From assembly GCA_023079485.1 (NCBI GenBank), contig CM041083.1:65338696-65402695 (forward strand): a DNA stretch of 64,000 nt, read 5' to 3'. Position 1 is the first letter of the stretch. Each line of letters starts with the position of its first letter. Below the pieces are notes generated by a model. That model was not told where the DNA came from and did not search any database. It was given only the letters and a program-made list of their open reading frames with translations. This DNA is from Archilochus colubris (Eukaryota > Chordata > Aves > Apodiformes > Trochilidae). A program made the position numbers and the translations under genes. Shown here piece by piece: positions 43,801 to 54,028 of the stretch.

Positions 43801-46800
43801 CCCCAAACACCTCAAGAACCCCCAAAAACACCTCAACCCCCAAAAGAACCATAAACACCCCCAAAACACCCCCAACCCCCTCAAACACCCCCAAAACACC
43901 TCAAGCACCCCAAAACCACCTCAAACCCTTCAACCCCCAAACAACACCTCAACCCCCAAAACCACCTCAACTCCCCCAAAACACCTCAACACCCCCAAAA
44001 ACACCTCAAGCACCCCAAACACCTAAAACCCCTCCAAAACACCTCAAACACCCCCAAAACACCTCAACCCCCAAAACCCCTCAAACACCTGCAAAACACC
44101 CCAAAACCCCCTCAAACACCCCCAAAACACCTCAAGCACCCCCAAAACCACCTCAAACCCCTTCAACCCCCCAAACAACACCTCAACCCCCCCCAAAACC
44201 ACCTCAACTCTCCCAAAACCCCTCAAACACCCCCAAAACACCTCAAACACCCCAAAAACGCCTCAAACAACCCCAAAACCCCTCAAGCACCCCCCAAAAC
44301 ACCTCAAACAACCCCAAAACACCTCAAACCCCCATCAAGCACCCCCTCAAATCCCTCCAACCCCCCAAAACACCTCAAACCCTCCCAAAAAAGCCTCAAA
44401 CACCCCCAAAACACCTCAACCCCCCAAAAAACCCCTCAAACACCTGCAAAACACCCCAAAACCCCCTCAAGCACCCCCAAAACACCTCAAGCACCCCCAA
44501 AACACCTCAAGCACCCCCAAAAACCCCTCAAACACCTGCAAAACACCCCAAAACCCCCTCAAGCACCCCCAAAACACCTCAAGCACCCCCAAAACACCTC
44601 AAACACCCCAAAAACGCCTCAAACACCCCCAAAACACCCCAACCTCCCCCAAAACCCCTCAAACACCCCAAAAAACACCTCAACCCCCCCCAAACATTTC
44701 AATTCCCCCCAAAACACCTCAACCCCCACCCCCCCTCCCCAAAAACCTCAAGAACTGTGGGCGTTTTGGGGCCATTTGGGGGCATTTTGGGACCATTTAA
44801 GGGCATTTTAGGGGTATTTTGGGGCACTTTGTGGCCATACAGGGGCTGTTTGAGGGCGTTTTGGGGCCACTTGAAGGCATTTTGGGGCCATTTGAGGGCG
44901 TTCCAGGGCCGTTTGAGGGCGTTTTGGGGCTGTTTGAGGACGTTTTGGGGCCGTTTGAAGGCATTTTGGGGCCATTTGAGGGCGTTCCAGGGCCGTTTGA
45001 GGGCGTTTTGGGGCTGTTTGTGGGGGTTTTGGGGCCATCTGAGGGTGTTTTGGGTTCGTTTGAGGAATTTGGGTCTGTTTGAGGGCATTTCGGGTCTGTT
45101 TGAGGGCATTTTGGGGCCATTTGAAGGCATTTTGGGGCCGTTTGAGAGCATTTTGGGGCCATCTGAGGGCGTTTCAGGGCCGTTTGAAGGCATTTTGGGG
45201 CTGTTTGAGAGCGTTTTGGGGCCTCTTGAGGGCATTTGAGGCCATCTGAGGCCGTTTTGGGGCCACTTGAAGGTATTTTGGGGCCGTTTGAGGAATTTGG
45301 CTCTGTTTGAGGGCATTTTGGGTCTGTTTGAGGACGTTTTGGGGCCATTTGAAGGCATTTTGGGGCCATTTGAGGGCGTTCCAGGGCCGTTTGAGGGCGT
45401 TTTGGGGCTGTTTGAGGAATTTGGATCTGTTTGAGGGCATTTTGGGTCCGTTTGAGGAATTTGGGTCTGTTTGAGGGCATTTTGGGGCCATTTGAAGGCA
45501 TTTTGGGGCCGTTTGAGGGCATTTTGGGGCCGTTTATGGACGTTTTTTGTCCATTTGAGGGCGTTTTGGAGCTGTCTGAGGGCGTTTTGGGGCCATTTGA
45601 GGGCATTCTGGGGCCGTTTGAGGGCGTTTTGGGGCTACTTGAGGGCGTTGTGGGGCCATTTGAGGGCATTTTGGGGCCACTTGAAGGTATTTTGGGGCCG
45701 TTTGAGGAATTTGGGTCTGTTTGAGGGCATTTTGGGGCTGCTTGAGGGCATTTTGGAGCCATTTGAAGGCATTTTGGGGCCATTTGAGGGCGTTCCAGGG
45801 CCGTTTGAGGGCGTTTTGGGGCTGTTTGTGGGGGTTTTGGGGCCATCTGAGGGTGTTTTGGGTTCGTTTGAGGAATTTGGGTCTGTTTGAGGGCATTTCG
45901 GGTCTGTTTGAGGGCATTTTGGGGCCATTTGAAGGCATTTTGGGGCCGTTTGAGAGCATTTTGGGGCCATCTGAGGGCGTTTCAGGGCCGTTTGAAGGCA
46001 TTTTGGGGCTGTTTGAGAGCGTTTTGGGGCCTCTTGAGGGCATTTGAGGCCATCTGAGGCCGTTTTGGGGCCACTTGAAGGTATTTTGGGGCCGTTTGAG
46101 GAATTTGGCTCTGTTTGAGGGCATTTTGGGTCTGTTTGAGGACGTTTTGGGGCCATTTGAAGGCATTTTGGGGCCATTTGAGGGCGTTCCAGGGCCGTTT
46201 GAGGGCGTTTTGGGGCTGTTTGAGGAATTTGGATCTGTTTGAGGGCATTTTGGGTCCGTTTGAGGAATTTGGGTCTGTTTGAGGGCATTTTGGGGCCATT
46301 TGAAGGCATTTTGGGGCCGTTTGAGGGCATTTTGGGGCCGTTTATGGACGTTTTTTGTCCATTTGAGGGCGTTTTGGAGCTGTCTGAGGGCGTTTTGGGG
46401 CCATTTGAGGGCATTTTGGGGCCACTTGAGAGCATCTAGGGGCCATCTGAGGGCGTTTTGGGGCCACTTGAAGGCATTCTGGGGCCGTTTGAGGGCGTTT
46501 TGGGGCTACTTGAGGGCGTTGTGGGGCCATTTGAGGGCATTTTGGGGCCACTTGAAGGTATTTTGGGGCCGTTTGAGGAATTTGGGTCTGTTTGAGGGCA
46601 TTTTGGGGCTGCTTGAGGGCATTTTGGAGCCATTTGAAGGCATTTTAGGGCCGTTTGAGGGCGTTTTGGGGCCATTTGAGGGCACTTCGAGGCCATTAAT
46701 GGATGTTTTGTGTCCATCTGAGGGCGTTTTGGGGCCGTTTGAGGAATTTGGGTCTGTTTGAGGGCATTTTGGGGCCATTTGAAGGCATTTTGGGGCCACT

Positions 46801-47559
46801 TGAGAGCGTCTAGGGGCCATCTGAGGGCGTTTTGGGGCCATTTGAAGGCATTTTGGGGCTGTTTGAGGGCTTTCAGGGCCATCTGAGGGCGTTTTGGAGC
46901 CGTTTGAGGGCATTTTGGGGCCATTTGAGGGCATTCTGGGGCCATCTGAGGGCGTTTCAGGGCCGTTTGAGGGCATTTCAGGGCTATTTGAGGGCATTTT
47001 GGGGCCATTAGAAGGCATTTTGGGGCCGTCTGAGTGCAATCTGGGTTCCCCCCGTGTGGTCCCGGTGCCCCCCCCTTGCTCTCACCTCTCTCCGTGCCCG
47101 GGGGAAGGGCAGAGCCTTTGCCATGTGCCGGGGTCGGATTCCACTCCAGCGGGTCCGGTAATCCACGATGGGTTCGGTGGGTCGGACGTAGCTGTCGTAC
47201 AGAACCTCCCCGCCGTAACCCACGATGCTGCAGCGGGCCAGGGCGCTGTGCCGACCCCCGGGACCCGTCCCCACCATCTCGCAATCGATCGCCACCACCT
47301 TGTGGGGAGGGGGCGGCCCGGGGGGGGGGGGGGGTGAGGTTGGGGACGCTCTGGAGGCTTTTGGAGGCTTCTTCGCCGTGCTGATCCGCGAAGGAACGGA
47401 ACCAGGAGCGGGAGGTTTCGCTCTGCGGCTCGGTTCGGTTCTTTGGACCCGGCGCTGCCGCTGCCGCTGCAGGAACCGCCGGTGCCGGGGGTTCCCGGGG
47501 CCTTTCCGGGGGGGCCGCTCGGAGGGGGCGAAGTCCACGTTGAGGATCAGATCGGCCAT
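40888..47559 (-). CDS. ISG20L2: ISG20-like 2, nucleolar 3'-5' exoribonuclease
   Basis: DEDDh-family 3'-5' exonuclease; the mammalian protein trims pre-rRNA in the nucleolus. Minus-strand exons are 47559-47086, 42712-42512 and 41013-40888, all phase 0, total 266 residues against about 353 in human; the shortfall lies in the low-conservation N-terminus. That part is basic and Pro-rich ([18 protein letters not shown]), fitting nucleolar targeting. The catalytic set is complete: D92 and E94 in IDCEMVG, D176 in GHAIENDF, H231 and D236 in [14 protein letters not shown] and [11 protein letters not shown] are family signatures. Both introns are filled by minisatellites (1.5 and 4.4 kb). It shares a head-to-head promoter with METTL25B, as in human. 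Confidence 0.95.
41150..42500. repeat. Minisatellite, GGTGCCAGGGGGTGACAGGA
   Basis: Units of about 10-11 and 20-22 bases with longer blocks in intron 2 of ISG20L2. The minus-strand open frames of 646-765 codons run from this array into real exon 2 and exon 3 sequence and are not proteins. Confidence 0.95.
42740..44755. repeat. Minisatellite A, CACCTCAAACACCCCCAAAA
   Basis: Units of about 20-21 bases filling the exon-2-proximal half of ISG20L2 intron 1. The block near 43,700-43,860 is a second copy of about 42,895-43,075 with many C runs shortened. Confidence 0.95.
44757..47040. repeat. Minisatellite B, GGGGCCATTTGAGGGCATTTT
   Basis: A 21-base unit (seven codons, hence long heptapeptide open frames on both strands) filling the exon-1-proximal half of ISG20L2 intron 1. 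About 44954-45604 and 45762-46412 read as identical copies offset by 808 bases. Its reverse complement resembles the unit of minisatellite A. Confidence 0.95.
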
Positions 47560-48295
47560 AGGGGGGGCATGGGGGATCCGGACCCCCGGTACCGGCCCCT
47601 CCGCTCCCGAACCTCTCCGAACCTCAGCACGGAACCGGCACCGCGCGGGATCGCAACTCCCCAGTCCCCCCTCAGGCTCCCACCGCCCCCCCCCCTCCCC
47701 CCCTCGGAACCGGACCCGCCGAACCGAACCGAACCGAACCGAACCTCCCCGCCGCGGCGCGTGGCCGGCGCTCACTGATGACGTAATGCGGGGACTGCCG
47801 GCCCACAGCGCGGTGACGCAATCCGCCTGCGCGGTGACGCAATCCCGGTGCTCCCGGAAGGCGGTGAGTGGCGGGGCCGCTCTGTGCCCCGGCGGGATGG
47901 ACTCGATGGTCTGGGAGGGCGGGGGTGACGGCAGCAGGGCCTGGTGTGACGTCACAGCCGCTCGGCACCGCCCCGGGAGGGATGGCGGAGCCGCATGGGT
48001 GACGTCACGGCAGCAGGGGGCGCTGCGGGGCTGGGGGTGGTGACGTCACGGCACGGTGACGTCATGGCAGTTGGAGGGCAAATCGCATCGCTGGGTGACG
48101 TCACGGTTGCGGGGAGGGGGGGGGGGGAAGGGTGTGGCAGTGGGTGACGTCACGGTCGCCGCGAGCCGTCCCAGGCTGTGAGGTCACGGCAGGGGTGAGG
48201 TCAGAGCCCCGCGTTGATGACGTCACAGCCGGGGTAGGGTCAGAGCCCCGCGTTGATGACGTCACAAACCCCACCCCCCCACCCCAGGCCCCGCC
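47560..48295. promoter_or_regulatory. Bidirectional ISG20L2/METTL25B promoter with CRE array
   Basis: Head-to-head control region. A consensus donor GTGAGT at 47863 suggests a noncoding METTL25B exon 1 ending at 47862, joined to the acceptor CCCCAG just before the ATG at 48296. Perfect TGACGTCA palindromes start at 47947, 48000, 48041, 48057, 48096, 48145, 48218 and 48257, with two more in intron 1 (48537 and 48576). The variants TGACGTAA (47779) and TGACGCAA (47814, 47835) lie in the core promoter. CREB/ATF control is inferred from the motifs. Confidence 0.75.
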
Positions 48296-51200
48296 ATGGC
48301 CGCCCCCCCCCCACTGCAGTGTGAGCGGCAGCGCGCGGCCGACATCATCCGTGTGCTGACGTTGTACAGACCCCTGCTGGATGCTTACGTCATAGTGAGG
48401 GAACCCCCAGACCCCCCCTGACCCCCCTGACCCCCCCTCACACCCCCAGAGCCCCCCTGTCCCCCACATCCTCACAATGTCCCCATGTCCCCCCCCCCCT
48501 TGACCCCTCCATCCCCATCCCCGGCCTGGGGAGTTGTGACGTCATCAACATAAGGCTCTGACATCCCCCCGGCTGTGACGTCATCAACAGGTTCCCCCCC
48601 GCCCCCCCACGCGTTCCCTCCCCATCCCCTCGCTGCCCCCCCCATGTCCCCCCCTCACCCTGTAGCCCCCCTCTGTCCCCCCCCATCCCTCCTGACCCCC
48701 CCTTGTCACCCCCTGTCCCCTCTCCCCCCCCATGTCCCCCCCTTCCCCATCTCACCCCTGCCCCCCATGCGTCCCCCATCCCCCCCTCTCCCCTCTCATG
48801 TCCCCCCCCATGACCCCCCCTCCCCCTGTCCCCCCCCCTCACCATGGCCCCTCCAGCTCCCCCCCATCCCCCCTCTTCTCCCCCTCCCCCTGTCCCCCCC
48901 CCTGTCCCCCCCCAGCCCCCCCATTCCCCCCCTGCCCCCCATCCTCTCCCCTTCCCATGACTCCCCCCCCATGTCCCCCCCTCACCGTGTCCCCCCCGTG
49001 TCCCCCCCAGGATTTTTTCTCCGAGGGGCTGTGGTCCCTGCTGCCCCCCCCCTGGCAGAAAGCTTTGGCCACCGCTGCCCCCCCCGAGCTGGCAGCTCTG
49101 CTGGGGGGGGGGGGCTCTGGGGGGGCCGCTTGGCCCCTCTCCCTTTTGGCCTTCGCCGCCGCCGCCCGTGCCCTCTCCTTCCCACGGGGGGGACACGGGT
49201 GGGGGGGGGGGCAGTGTGAGGGGGTCCCGCGCCCCCGTGCCAGAGCCCCCTCCTGCCCCCCCCCCTGCGCCGCCACGTCAAGCCCAAGAAACAGCACGAG
49301 ATCCGACGGCTGGGGAAGGTGGGGACCCCCCCAGGACCCCCCAACCCCTGGGACCCCCCTGAGACCCCCCAACCCCTGGGACCCCCCCCAGGACCCCCCA
49401 ACCCCTGGGACCCCCCCTGAGACCCCCCAACCCCTGGGACCCCCCCCAGGACCCCCCAACCCCTGGGACCCCCCCTGAGACCCCCCAACCCCTGGGACCC
49501 CCCCTGGGACCCCCCAACACCTGGGACCCCTCCTGGGACCCCCAACCCCTGGGACCCCCTGAACCCCCAACCCCTGGGACCCCCCCTGGGATCCCCCAAC
49601 CCCTGGGACCCCCCCTGAGACCTCCCAACCCCTGGGACCCCCCCTGGGATCCCCCAACCCCTGGGACCCCCCCTGGGATCCCCCAACCCCTGGGACCCCC
49701 CCTGAGACCTCCCAACCCCTGGGACCCCCCCTGGGACCCCCCAACCCCTGGGACACCTCCTGAGACCCCCCAACCCCTGGGACCCCCCAACCCCTGGGAC
49801 TCCCCCAGGACCCCCCAACCCCTGGGACCCCTCCTGGGACCCCCCAAGCTCCCCTCAAACACCCCCTGGGACCGCCTCCAACCCCCTCAATCCCTCCCAG
49901 ACCCCCCCCCAGACCCCCCAAACCCCGCTCAAGCCCCCCCCAACTCCCCCAGACCCCCTGGGACCCCCTCAAACTCCCGCAGAGCCCTTCAACCCCACCA
50001 GGAGCTCCCCCCAAACACACCCTGAGACCCCCCCCAAACCCCCTGGGACCCACTCAAACCCCCTAAATCCCCCCCAGCCTCGCCCACAGACTCCTCAGAT
50101 CCCCCCAAACCCCTCCCAGAGCCCCCCCAGACCCCCCCAAGCCCCCCCTTTCCCCCCAGCTCCTGCAGCGCCTCAGCCTCCTCACGGGCTGTGACCGCGT
50201 GGTGGACGTGGGCTCAGGGCAGGTGAGCACCCATGGGTGGGGGGGGTTTGGGGGGTACAGGGGAAGCTCCCCCTCCCCAGAGCTGTCCCTGTGACCCCCC
50301 CCCCGTGTCCCTTTGTCCCCCCCCAGGGCCACCTCTCCCGGTTCCTCTCCTTCGGGTTGGGTCTCTCCGTGGTGGGGGTCGAGGCTGATCCCCGTTTGGC
50401 TGCAGCCGCCCGGCGCTTCGACCAGGAGCTGCTGAGGGAGCTGAGGAAAAGGGGGGGTCCCAAACGCGGGGGGGGGGCGGTGGGAAACCCCCCCCGACAC
50501 CCCCCCCTCACCCCACGACCCCCCCAACACCTCACAGGGCGCTTGGACCCCCACGCTCCCTGGGGGGAATTCCTGTTGCCCCCAGACCCTCCTTCGGACA
50601 CCCCCCCCTCCTCTTCCTCTTCTTCCTCCTGGGGGGTGAGGAACCCCCTGGGGGGTCCGGGGGGGTCCTGGGGGGGGTCCCGGGTGTTGGTGACGGGGCT
50701 GCACGCCTGCGGGGACCTCAGCCCCGCGCTGCTGAGACATTTCACCCGCAGCCCCCGGGTGGCAGCGGTGGCCTCGGTCGCTTGTTGTCACATGAAGCTC
50801 TCGGCCGCCCCCCCGGACCCCCCCCCCGGGTGTCCCCCCCCCGGCTACCCCCTCAGCTCCTGGGTGGCCTCGCTGCCGGGCCACCAATTGTCCTACAGGG
50901 CTCGGGAAGCCGCCTGCCACGCACTGGAGGGGTTCCTGGGGGGGCTGCGGGCAGGGGGCGGGGGGCACCTGCGAGCCCCCTGCTACAGAGCGGTGCTGGA
51001 GACCCTCATCCGGGCAGCGCCGGGAGGGGGGGGGCAGGACGGGGACACCCCCACCCCAAAGCCCCCCCGGAGGCAGCACCCAGGGGTGCAGCTCGGGAAG
51101 AAGGTGCACGGGCTGAGCTTCCCACAGTGAGTCCTGGGGGGCACCCCCTGTGACCCCCCCACCCCTCTGTGAGACCCCCTGTGACTCCCCCACCCCTGTG

Positions 51201-53895
51201 ACCCCCCCTGTGTCACCCCCACCCCTCTGTGAGACCCCCTGTGACTCCCCCACCCCTGTGACCCCCCCCACCCCTCTGTGAGACCCCCTGTGACTCCCCC
51301 ACCCCTGTGACCCCCCCTGTGTCACCCCCACCCCTCTGTGAGACCCCCTGTGACTCCCCCACCCCTGTGACCCCCCCCACCCCTCTGTGAGACCCCCTGT
51401 GACTCCCCCACCCCTGTGACCCCCCCTGTGTCACCCCCACCCCTCTGTGAGACCCCCTGTGACTCCCCCACCCCTGTGACCCCCCCCTGTGTCACCCCCA
51501 CCCCTCTGTGAGACCCCCTGTGACACCCCCACCCCCCGTGACACCCTCACCCATGTGACACCCCTCCTGTGGCCCCCCACCCCTCTGTGGCCCCCCCCAT
51601 GACATGTCCACCCCTGTGACCCCCCTGTGACACCCCCACCCCTCTGCGACCCCCATGTGACCCCCCCTGTGTCACCCACCCCTGTGAGACCCTTTTTCCC
51701 CCTTCCCTTTTTAGGGAGACCCCCCCCCCCCCCTCCTCCTTTGCCCCTTTTTGGGGTCCCCTCTTCTTTGTGTCCCCCTCTTTACCCCTGGATGGGGGGG
51801 GGGGCCCATTCCCCCTACCCCTTTGCCCCCCATCTTCCCCACAGAGCCTGGGGGGGCCACTCCCTCTCTACCCCCCCTTCCCCCTTTTTTGTTTTTTGGG
51901 GGGGGGGGAAACAACCCCCTGTTCTGCTCCCTCTTTACCCCATAGTGTTGGGGGGGACCCCTTTATGCCCCCCCCTTGTTGCTCCCCACTTTCCCTAGTG
52001 AGTTTGGGGGGGGGGCAGGCCCAGGCTCCCTTTGTGCCCCCTTTACCCTGTGGGGGGAACCCCCCCTTCTTGTCCTTCAGTTTGGGGGGGGGTCACCACT
52101 TTACCCCCCCCCCTTTCCCTCCTTTGGGAGGGGTCCCCCTTCCTGCCCCCCTCCTCCAGGGGTCTGCAGTGGGGAGGGGGCTGTTTGGGGGGCTGTAGAG
52201 GGGGTTCTGCATGGGGGGGGCTGTGGGGGGAGGGCTGTAGTGGGGAGGGGGCCGCGTGGGGGGGGTCTGTAGTGCGGGGGGGCTGTGTCAGGGAGGGTCT
52301 GCAGCACTGCTGGTGCCCCCCCAGGGTTCCCCTGTGCCCTCCCCCCAGCGACCCCCCCCCCCTTTTTGTCTTTCAGTTTGGGGGGGGTCACCACTTTACC
52401 CCCCCCTCTCCCTCCTTTTGGGAGGGGTCCCCCTTCCTGCCCCCCTCCTCCAGGGATCTGCAGTGGGGAGGGGGCTGTTTGGGGGGCTGTAGAGGGGGTT
52501 CTGCATTGGGGGGGTCTGTAGTTGAGTGGGGGGGTCTGTGGGGGGAGGGCTGTAGTGGGGAGGGGGCTGCGTGGGGGGGGTCTGTAAGTGCGGGGGGGCT
52601 GTGTCAGGGAGGGTCCCCCAGGGTTCCCCTGTGCCCTCCCCCTTTTTGTCTTTCAGTTTGGGGGGGTCACCACTTTACCCCCCCCTTTCCCTCCTTTTGG
52701 GAGACCCCTTCCTGCCCCCCCCCCCATTTACCTCTCCCCTTCCCCCAGTGACTTTGGGGGGGGGGTCAGACCCCTTTTGACCCCTCACTGATTATTTTTT
52801 TTGTTTTGCCCCCCCAGGTACGCCCGTCTGGGGCTCCCCCGCGTGGGGTTGGAGCCATCGGGGGGGGGTCCGGGGGTGTCCCTGGAGGGGGTGGGGGCTC
52901 TGCTGGAGCAGCAGCACAAGGTGGTGGCGTTTGTCACCCTGAGCCTCCTGCTGGCACCCATGGTGGAGACCCTGATCCTGCTGGACAGGGTGCTGTACCT
53001 GAGGGAGAGAGGTGGGGGGCTGGGGGGGGACGTGGGGGGGGCTGGGGGTATGGAGGGGGAGCTGGAGGGGAGGTGGGGAGGGGCTGGGGGGGATGTTGGG
53101 GGGGACTGGGGAAGGGTTGGGGAGGGGTTTGGGGGGGCTGGGGGGGAGCTAGGAGGGGTTGGGGGGGGCTGGGGTGGTGGGAAGGGGTTGGGGAAGGCTT
53201 TGGGGGTGCTATGGGGGGGTTGAGGAGGGGGAGGGGTTGAGGAGGGGTTTGGGGGAATGGGGATGTTGGGGGGGGTTGAGGAGGGGTTTGGGGGGGCTGG
53301 GGGATGTTGAGGGGGCTGGGGTGGTGGGAAGGGGTTGGGGAGGGATTTGGGGGTGCTATGGGGGGGTTGGGGGAACGGAGGCGTTGAGGAGGGGTTGGGG
53401 GGAGCTGAGGGGGGACTGGGAGGGGGGAGTGGGGATGTTGGGAGGGGTTGAGGAGGTGTTTGGGGGGGCTGGGGGGAGTGGGGAGGGGTTTGGGGGGTCT
53501 GGGGGTGAAGCTGGGGGAGGGGGTTAGGGAAGGGGTTGTGGGGGCTGGGGAGGGAGTTTTGGGGGGGGGGTGTCATGGTGAGAAGGGGGTTGCAGAGGTG
53601 GTGATGTGATGGGGGGCTCTGCAGTGGGGAGGGGGCTGTGTCTGTGTTTGGGGGGGGGTCCTCAGCAGTGCTGTTGCCCCCCCCCAGGGTTCCCCTGTGC
53701 CCTCCTCCCCCTCTTTGACCCCAGGTTCTCCCCCCGGAACCTGGTGCTGGTGGCGGCCCGGACCCCCCTGGGGACAGCACTGCAGGGGCTGGGGGACAGC
53801 GAGGAGGAGGAGGAGGAGGAAGAAAACGGGGGGGGAGCAGGGGAGGGGGGGGCAGTCACCACCCCCCCCCCAGGGAGGACCCCAGACCCCAATAA
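48296..53895 (+). CDS. METTL25B: Methyltransferase-like 25B (RRNAD1)
   Basis: Class I SAM-dependent methyltransferase-like protein; its substrate is not established. Exons are 48296-48394, 49011-49318, 50160-50222, 50327-51126, 52818-53011 and from 53688. Motif I is VVDVGSGQGHLSR, split over exons 3 and 4; the family also shows TGLHACGDLSPALLRHF, CCHMKLS, HVKPKKQHEIRRLG and the C-terminal LLLAPMVETLILLDR and SPRNLVLVA. Two frame problems are visible. In exon 2 the frame set by DFFSEGLW does not reach RRHVKPKK: one base is missing (or two extra) between about 49217 and 49265, next to a C run. In exon 6 the frame runs through the poly(A) signal, so an indel probably lies in the G/C runs near 53830-53875; the stop given here (TAA 53893-53895) is only one option. 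Sequence error is likelier than a pseudogene because everything else is conserved. Confidence 0.88.
49325..49860. repeat. Minisatellite, CCCCCAACCCCTGGGACCCCC
   Basis: Units of about 29 bases and shorter variants starting right after the METTL25B exon 2 donor. The open frames of about 280-400 codons on the minus strand are artefacts. Confidence 0.93.
51140..51700. repeat. Minisatellite, CCCCCACCCCTCTGTGAGACC
   Basis: Units of 20-30 bases in higher-order blocks (GTGACTCCCCCACCCCTGTGAC alternating with CTCTGTGAGACCCC) at the start of METTL25B intron 4. Confidence 0.92.
52060..52760. repeat. Triplicated block of about 290 bp in METTL25B intron 4
   Basis: Three copies of a block with TTCAGTTTGGGGGGGGTCACC (near 52075, 52373 and 52655) followed, in the first two, by CTCCTCCAGGGGTCTGCAGT and GGGCTGTAGAGGGGG. 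Each copy carries a pyrimidine-plus-CAG acceptor-like site; the real acceptor is at 52815-52817. Confidence 0.85.
53015..53570. repeat. G-rich minisatellite, GGGGTTGGGGGGGCTGGG
   Basis: Nearly C-free run of G tracts separated by T, CT or A in METTL25B intron 5. It is a strong candidate for G-quadruplexes on the transcribed RNA. No coding potential. Confidence 0.9.
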
Positions 53896-53940
53896 CCCGG
53901 GGGTGTGTTTGGGATTTGTTTTCACACAGCACACGGGAGG

Positions 53941-53972
53941 AATAAATGAGGAGGGGGGGGTTGTTCTTTATT
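53941..53972. other. Tail-to-tail poly(A) signals of METTL25B and MRPL24
   Basis: Plus-strand AATAAA at 53941-53946 ends METTL25B; TTTATT at 53967-53972 is AATAAA for MRPL24 on the minus strand. With usual cleavage 10-25 bases downstream, the two mRNAs would overlap by a few bases at their 3' ends. Confidence 0.75.
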
Positions 53973-54028
53973 GCAGCTCCCCCCAGCTTGGGAGGAGCTC
54001 CCTCCCAGTTAATCCCAGTTCCTCCCAG

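Noticed and set aside
44699..47039. Overlapping open frames of 100-350 codons on both strands with heptapeptide repeats (APKCPQM, EGILGPF)
   Set aside because: The 21-base minisatellite unit is a multiple of three, so frames stay open by arithmetic; the region is ISG20L2 intron 1.
48837..50053. Minus-strand open frame of 404 codons across METTL25B exon 2
   Set aside because: A Gly-rich product of the intron 2 minisatellite; the plus strand carries the conserved methyltransferase exons.
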